A stretch of DNA of 19,582 bases from NCBI GenBank assembly GCA_902783795.1, contig CACZSO010000202.1:1-19582 (forward strand), in the 5' to 3' direction. Below, in pieces: positions 16,241-19,582 of the stretch. This stretch comes from an uncultured Eubacteriales bacterium (GTDB lineage: Bacteria > Bacillota > Clostridia > Lachnospirales > Lachnospiraceae). Each line of letters opens with the position of its first letter. The first letter of the stretch is position 1. The notes below the pieces were generated by a model, which was not told the DNA's origin, ran no database searches, and saw nothing but the letters and a program-made list of their open reading frames with translations. Position numbers and translations under genes: made by a program.

Positions 16241-16882
16241 TCAATAGGCCAGCTGGGCTGCCACTTTCTGATAGATCTCGTCTGCCAGGTCCTCTCCTGC
16301 CGCGAGAATGGGTTTCAGTTCGTTTTCTACTTCAGCGATAAAATCCGCGTCGTGAATGGATTTCAGGTTGATCATCACATTCAGCCAGGCACTCTGCATG
16401 GCGGCTTTCAGTAAGAGCACGCCGCAGCCCACGTCAGAAACAGCCAGTTTTGAGCCCTTAACTGCCAGTTCTTCGTGAAGCAGGATCGCCTGATAAGAAA
16501 GACGGAGGATGTCGATGGGTGCCGTGACAGCCACTTTCAAAGCTGCCTGCATCTTCTCTTCCTTGATGGCTTTTTCTTCTTCCGTGGAGGAAGGCAGGCC
16601 ATAGCACTGGGAAAGAGGATAAAAATTCTCTGCATCCCTGTCGATCTGGGCCATCAGCTCATCCTTCAGTTCCTCAGCTTTGACGATGATCCGCTGAATA
16701 TCCTCTTCATACCGGGCATATCTCTTTTTGCCTTTCGTCAGATTGCAGACCATCCCGGCCAGGGCAGTGCCGATGCTGCCTGCCAACGCGGCCACTCCTC
16801 CGCCGCCGGGGACCGGGGCAGAGGAGAATGTTTCAGCTGCGAATTTTTCGCAGGACCACTGCGGAATATTACTCATAAGCAT
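16241..16882 (-). CDS. fchA: Methenyl-THF cyclohydrolase (cyclodeaminase/FchA family)
   Basis: A 213-residue member of the formiminotransferase-cyclodeaminase C-terminal family. Typical features: the PVPGGGGVAALAGSIGTAL motif (23-41); a KKRYARYEE helix; the D-x-D-A-E-N-F segment (81-87); and SDVGCGVLLLKAA (149-161). The family either deaminates formimino-THF or hydrolyses methenyl-THF. Lying between fhs and folD with no glutamate formiminotransferase or histidine-degradation gene nearby, the FchA role (methenyl-THF to formyl-THF interconversion) is much more likely. Two starts are possible: ATG at 16882 (AAAGGA only 3 bases upstream) or ATG at 16876 (MSNIPQW), 9 bases from the same site and perhaps better. 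It follows fhs by 14 bases. Confidence 0.92.
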   Translation of the reverse strand: MLMSNIPQWSCEKFAAETFSSAPVPGGGGVAALAGSIGTALAGMVCNLTKGKKRYARYEEDIQRIIVKAEELKDELMAQIDRDAENFYPLSQCYGLPSSTEEEKAIKEEKMQAALKVAVTAPIDILRLSYQAILLHEELAVKGSKLAVSDVGCGVLLLKAAMQSAWLNVMINLKSIHDADFIAEVENELKPILAAGEDLADEIYQKVAAQLAY

Positions 16883-16896
16883 TTTTCCTTTATTCG

Positions 16897-18573
16897 TCAG
16901 AACAGGCCGGAGATCCTGCCGTCGTTGTCGACATCGATCTTCTCTGCCGCCGGGACCTTCGGAAGGCCGGGCATCTTCATGATATCACCGGTCAGGGCTA
17001 CGATAAAGCCGGCGCCCGCAGATACGGTCACGGAACGGATGGTGATATTGAAGCCCGTGGGACGGCCCAGTTTCGTCTGGTCATCCGTCAGGGAATACTG
17101 GGTCTTAGCCATGCAGATGGGCAGATTGCCGAAGCCGAGCTTCTCCAGCGTACGGATCTCTCTCTCGGAATTGCCGGCATAGACGACACCGTCAGCACCG
17201 TAGACTTTTGTAGCGATCTGGCGGATCTTTTCCTTGATGGGAAGATCCACATCGTAAGAGAACTTGAAGTCATTCGGCTGTTCGCAGAGACGGATCACTT
17301 CTTCAGCGAGCTCCAGACCGCCTTCTCCGCCCTTGGCCCAGACCTCTGCCATCTTCACATTCACGCCCAGTTCAGCGCACTTGCGGGTGACGAGCTCGAT
17401 CTCAGCATCTGTATCATTTGCGAAGCGGTTCAAAGCTACCACTGCAGGAAGTCCGAAGACCTGAGTGATGTTCTCCACATGCTTTAAGAGGTTCGGAAGG
17501 CCCTTTTCCAGAGCTTCCAGGTTCTCTTCACCGACATTGTCCTTCGGGACGCCGCCGTTATACTTAAGGGCTTTGATGGTGGCCACGATGATCACTGCGT
17601 CAGGCCGTAAGCCTGTCAGACGGCACTTGATGTCCAGGAATTTCTCTGCGCCGAGGTCAGCACCGAAGCCTGCCTCCGTAACGACGTAATCACCTAAGTG
17701 AAGCGCCATCCGGGTAGCCATGACAGAGTTGCAGCCGTGGGCAATGTTGGCAAACGGGCCGCCGTGGATGAAGGCGGGCGTGCCTTCCAAAGTCTGGACG
17801 AGGTTGGGTTTAAGAGCATCTTTCAAAAGGGCAGCCATGGCGCCCTGTGCCTTCAGCTGGCCGGCTGTGACTGCTTTACCCTTTCTGTCGTAAGCCACCA
17901 CAATGCGGGCGAAACGCTCTTTCAGGTCATCGATGCTGGTGGCCAGGCAGAACGCAGCCATGATCTCGGAAGCCACGGTGATATCGACGCCGTCCTCACG
18001 CGGAACGCCCTGTGAGCGGCCGCCCAGGCCGTCCACGACATTTCTAAGCTGACGGTCGTTCATGTCCACGCAGCGTCTCCAGACGATACGGCGGGTGTCG
18101 ATGTTCAGTTCATTGCCCTGGTAGATATGGTTGTCGACCATGGCAGCCAGCAGGTTATTCGCCGCGCCGATGGCGTGGAAGTCACCGGTAAAGTGAAGGT
18201 TGATGTCCTCCATGGGAACGACCTGAGCGTAGCCGCCGCCGGCAGCGCCGCCCTTGACGCCGAATACCGGGCCTAAAGAGGGCTCGCGAAGAGCAATGAC
18301 CGTCTTTTTGCCGAGGCGTGTCAATGCATCGCCGGTACCGACTGTGATCGTGGTCTTTCCTTCACCGGCGGGGGTGGGATTGATCGCTGTGACAAGAATC
18401 AGTTTTGCCTTGTGACCGGGTTTTTCATCTTTAAGAAGATTGTAGTCAACTTTAGCTTTGTACTTGCCATAGTACTCGATGTTGTCCTCGGTCAGGCCGA
18501 GTTTCGCGGCAACGTCTTTAATGTGCAGAGGCGTTGCTTCCTGTGCGATTTCGATGTCACTTTTGAATGCCAT
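16897..18573 (-). CDS. fhs: Formate-tetrahydrofolate ligase
   Basis: ATP-dependent ligation of formate to THF, giving 10-formyl-THF, the entry step of the methyl branch. From the ATG at 18573 it has 558 residues, the normal family length. Seen: MAFKSDIEIAQEA at the N-terminus; the P-loop TPAGEGKTT (67-75); EPSLGPVFGVKGGAAGGGYA (97-116); the DFHAIGAANNLLAA segment; GGPFANIAHGCNS; TEAGFGADLGAEKF; and the C-terminal MPGLPKVPAAE. I prefer ATG 18573 over the in-frame ATG at 18585 (four extra residues), because AAAGG is only two bases from the latter. It is the first gene of fhs-fchA-folD, with a consensus promoter 80 bases upstream, and is divergent from metV. Confidence 0.97.
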   Translation of the reverse strand: MAFKSDIEIAQEATPLHIKDVAAKLGLTEDNIEYYGKYKAKVDYNLLKDEKPGHKAKLILVTAINPTPAGEGKTTITVGTGDALTRLGKKTVIALREPSLGPVFGVKGGAAGGGYAQVVPMEDINLHFTGDFHAIGAANNLLAAMVDNHIYQGNELNIDTRRIVWRRCVDMNDRQLRNVVDGLGGRSQGVPREDGVDITVASEIMAAFCLATSIDDLKERFARIVVAYDRKGKAVTAGQLKAQGAMAALLKDALKPNLVQTLEGTPAFIHGGPFANIAHGCNSVMATRMALHLGDYVVTEAGFGADLGAEKFLDIKCRLTGLRPDAVIIVATIKALKYNGGVPKDNVGEENLEALEKGLPNLLKHVENITQVFGLPAVVALNRFANDTDAEIELVTRKCAELGVNVKMAEVWAKGGEGGLELAEEVIRLCEQPNDFKFSYDVDLPIKEKIRQIATKVYGADGVVYAGNSEREIRTLEKLGFGNLPICMAKTQYSLTDDQTKLGRPTGFNITIRSVTVSAGAGFIVALTGDIMKMPGLPKVPAAEKIDVDNDGRISGLF

Positions 18574-18659
18574 AATGTGTTCCATTACCTTTCATAATAT
18601 TTATCACTGCCGGCGTTTTCAATGACTGCCGGAGTACCCTTCACAGATAAATTTATTTT

Positions 18660-18688
18660 ATTATAACAGTATAATAAACCCTTGTCAA
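18660..18688 (-). promoter_or_regulatory. Consensus sigma-A promoter of fhs-fchA-folD
   Basis: Perfect TTGACA (18683-18688), a 17-base spacer and perfect TATAAT (18660-18665) on the - strand. The roughly 80-base leader contains an 8-bp direct repeat, ACTGCCGG on the + strand at 18606-18613 and 18625-18632, which can also form a short CCGGC/GCCGG hairpin. No ZTP or THF riboswitch consensus is visible in this leader. Confidence 0.92.
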
Positions 18689-18767
18689 CGAATGAAAAGC
18701 AGTTAGCTGCCGCTACCTTGCAGACCGCAAAAAACTTTGATTTTTTTAGTCTTTTTAGACGATGTAA

Positions 18768-18796
18768 TTGCTTTTTGCCATGGTCCATGCTATACT
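18768..18796 (+). promoter_or_regulatory. Probable promoter of metV
   Basis: TATACT (18791-18796) preceded by TGC, an extended -10, with a weak -35 TTGCTT (18768-18773) at 17 bases. The spacer holds a near-palindrome ATGGtCCAT (18779-18787) that could bind a regulator. The -35 elements of this promoter and of fhs are about 80 bases apart. Confidence 0.6.
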
Positions 18797-18822
18797 TTTT
18801 TTAATAATAATCTCCCGCTTCC

Positions 18823-18852
18823 GCTGAGGATTTTTTTCTGTAAAAACTCAGC
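18823..18852 (+). other. Hairpin in the metV leader
   Basis: GCTGAG (18823-18828) pairs with CTCAGC (18847-18852), with an inner TTTTT/AAAAA stem (18833-18837 with 18842-18846) and loop CTGT. No T-run follows, so it is not a terminator. It ends 19 bases before the metV ribosome binding site. Confidence 0.5.
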
Positions 18853-18881
18853 CGGACAGTGAATTTACGGAAGGAGAAGAA

Positions 18882-19582
18882 ATGGAAGACTATACCAAAT
18901 ACAAGCTGAAAACGCCTGAAGAGCTTGCAGAGGTATTGACCGGAGCGGACAGTTTATTTGTGATCGCCTGCAACAAGTGTTTTAAGGAATTCACATCCGT
19001 CGAAGAACCGGATGCAGAAATGTTCCTTGAGATCGCCGAAGAGCAGGGCAAAAAGATCACCGGCTGTGTCCAGGTCGACTTTCTCTGCAATAAGCTTCAG
19101 ACAGAGAGGAAGCTGAAGGACCTGATCCCCGAGGGTACGGAAAACGTGGTCGTGCTTTCCTGTGGTCTTGGCGTCCAGACCATGGCTGATCTTTTAAAGA
19201 AGCCTGCATTTGCGGCCTGCAATACAGTGAATTACAGGGGCCAGCACGGCATGGCGCTGACTGAAAAGGCCTGCGATGCGTGCGCTCAGTGCTACCTGAA
19301 TATCACCGGCGGCATCTGTCCTGTCGTGGACTGCTCAAAGAGCCTGCTGAACGGACAATGCGGCGGCGCGAAGGACGGCAAGTGCGAAGTAGATCCGAGC
19401 CGCGACTGTGCCTGGGAGAAGATCTACCAGCGCCTTAAGAAACAGGGAAGACTGGAAGAGTTCCAGGCTCAGCCTGTCGAACTTCGTGACTATTCAAAGG
19501 TAGATCACAAGGCCATTAACGACTATGTGAACGCTGTTCGTGAGGCCAGACTGGATGGCTATTACGGCGGCGTACATCCCGC
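18882..19582 (+). CDS. metV: MetV-like methylene-THF reductase C-terminal domain protein (3' end missing)
   Basis: The frame is open from the ATG at 18882 to the window end (233 codons), with no stop. AAGGAG lies 5 bases before the start. The protein is cysteine-rich: C30, C33, C62, C69, C94 and C113, then a dense cluster C131, C134, C137, C146, C151, C160, C168, C176 (KACDACAQCYLN, GGICPVVDCSKS). This is the pattern of the methylene-THF reductase C-terminal family (MetV), which binds Zn or FeS and partners with MetF in acetogens and other anaerobes. The C-terminal GYYGGVHP suggests the end is close; metF is expected next but is not in the window. It completes the formate-to-methyl-THF gene set with the divergent fhs operon. 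Confidence 0.88.
   Translation, partial: MEDYTKYKLKTPEELAEVLTGADSLFVIACNKCFKEFTSVEEPDAEMFLEIAEEQGKKITGCVQVDFLCNKLQTERKLKDLIPEGTENVVVLSCGLGVQTMADLLKKPAFAACNTVNYRGQHGMALTEKACDACAQCYLNITGGICPVVDCSKSLLNGQCGGAKDGKCEVDPSRDCAWEKIYQRLKKQGRLEEFQAQPVELRDYSKVDHKAINDYVNAVREARLDGYYGGVHP

Noticed and set aside
18574..18659. ZTP or THF riboswitch in the fhs leader
   Set aside because: Neither the CCGCCUGGGC of ZTP nor the THF core is present; only a short direct repeat and hairpin are seen.

Overview
The window looks like a chromosomal stretch from an anaerobic Firmicute, most likely a Clostridia/Lachnospiraceae-type organism. The evidence is a long SRP RNA with an Alu domain just upstream of dnaX-ybaB-recR, consensus sigma-A promoters and AGGAG-type ribosome binding sites, roughly half GC content, and a set of tetrahydrofolate one-carbon genes arranged as in acetogens. 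The assignment is inferred from gene content; no species is claimed.

Layout. (1) 1-1998, + strand: the 3' part of a right-handed beta-helix protein, ending at a bidirectional terminator at 2011-2040. (2) 9453 down to 2051, - strand: a consensus promoter, SRP RNA (ffs), a terminator whose loop holds the -35 of the next promoter, then dnaX, ybaB, recR, a TPR/acidic/degenerate AAA+ protein, a CvpA-like membrane protein and a MATE transporter. The last six genes are tightly packed and probably co-transcribed at least in part. (3) 9477-13292, - strand: a 1271-residue SWIM/SNF2 helicase with its own promoter. (4) 13430-13975: a cobalamin riboswitch on the + strand, followed by about 330 bases of hairpins and terminators with no convincing gene. 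(5) 13976-15163, + strand: a divergent ClC-family channel or transporter, followed by a terminator. (6) 18688 down to 15224, - strand: fhs-fchA-folD. (7) 18882 to the window end, + strand: metV, divergent from fhs.

How the genes work together. Fhs (formyl-THF ligase), FchA (methenyl-THF cyclohydrolase), the FolD-like protein (methylene-THF dehydrogenase) and MetV (partner of methylene-THF reductase MetF) cover formate to methyl-THF, the methyl branch of the Wood-Ljungdahl pathway or an equivalent one-carbon route. The FolD-like protein lacks the lysine and glutamine that FolD uses for its cyclohydrolase step, which fits a dedicated FchA next door. DnaX, YbaB and RecR are the usual replication/recombination cluster.

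Points most worth a second look: the apparently dehydrogenase-only FolD; the cobalamin riboswitch that leads into terminators instead of a gene; the TPR protein with a pseudo-AAA+ domain; the dnaX promoter embedded in the ffs terminator loop; and the ClC protein with a non-canonical anion filter.
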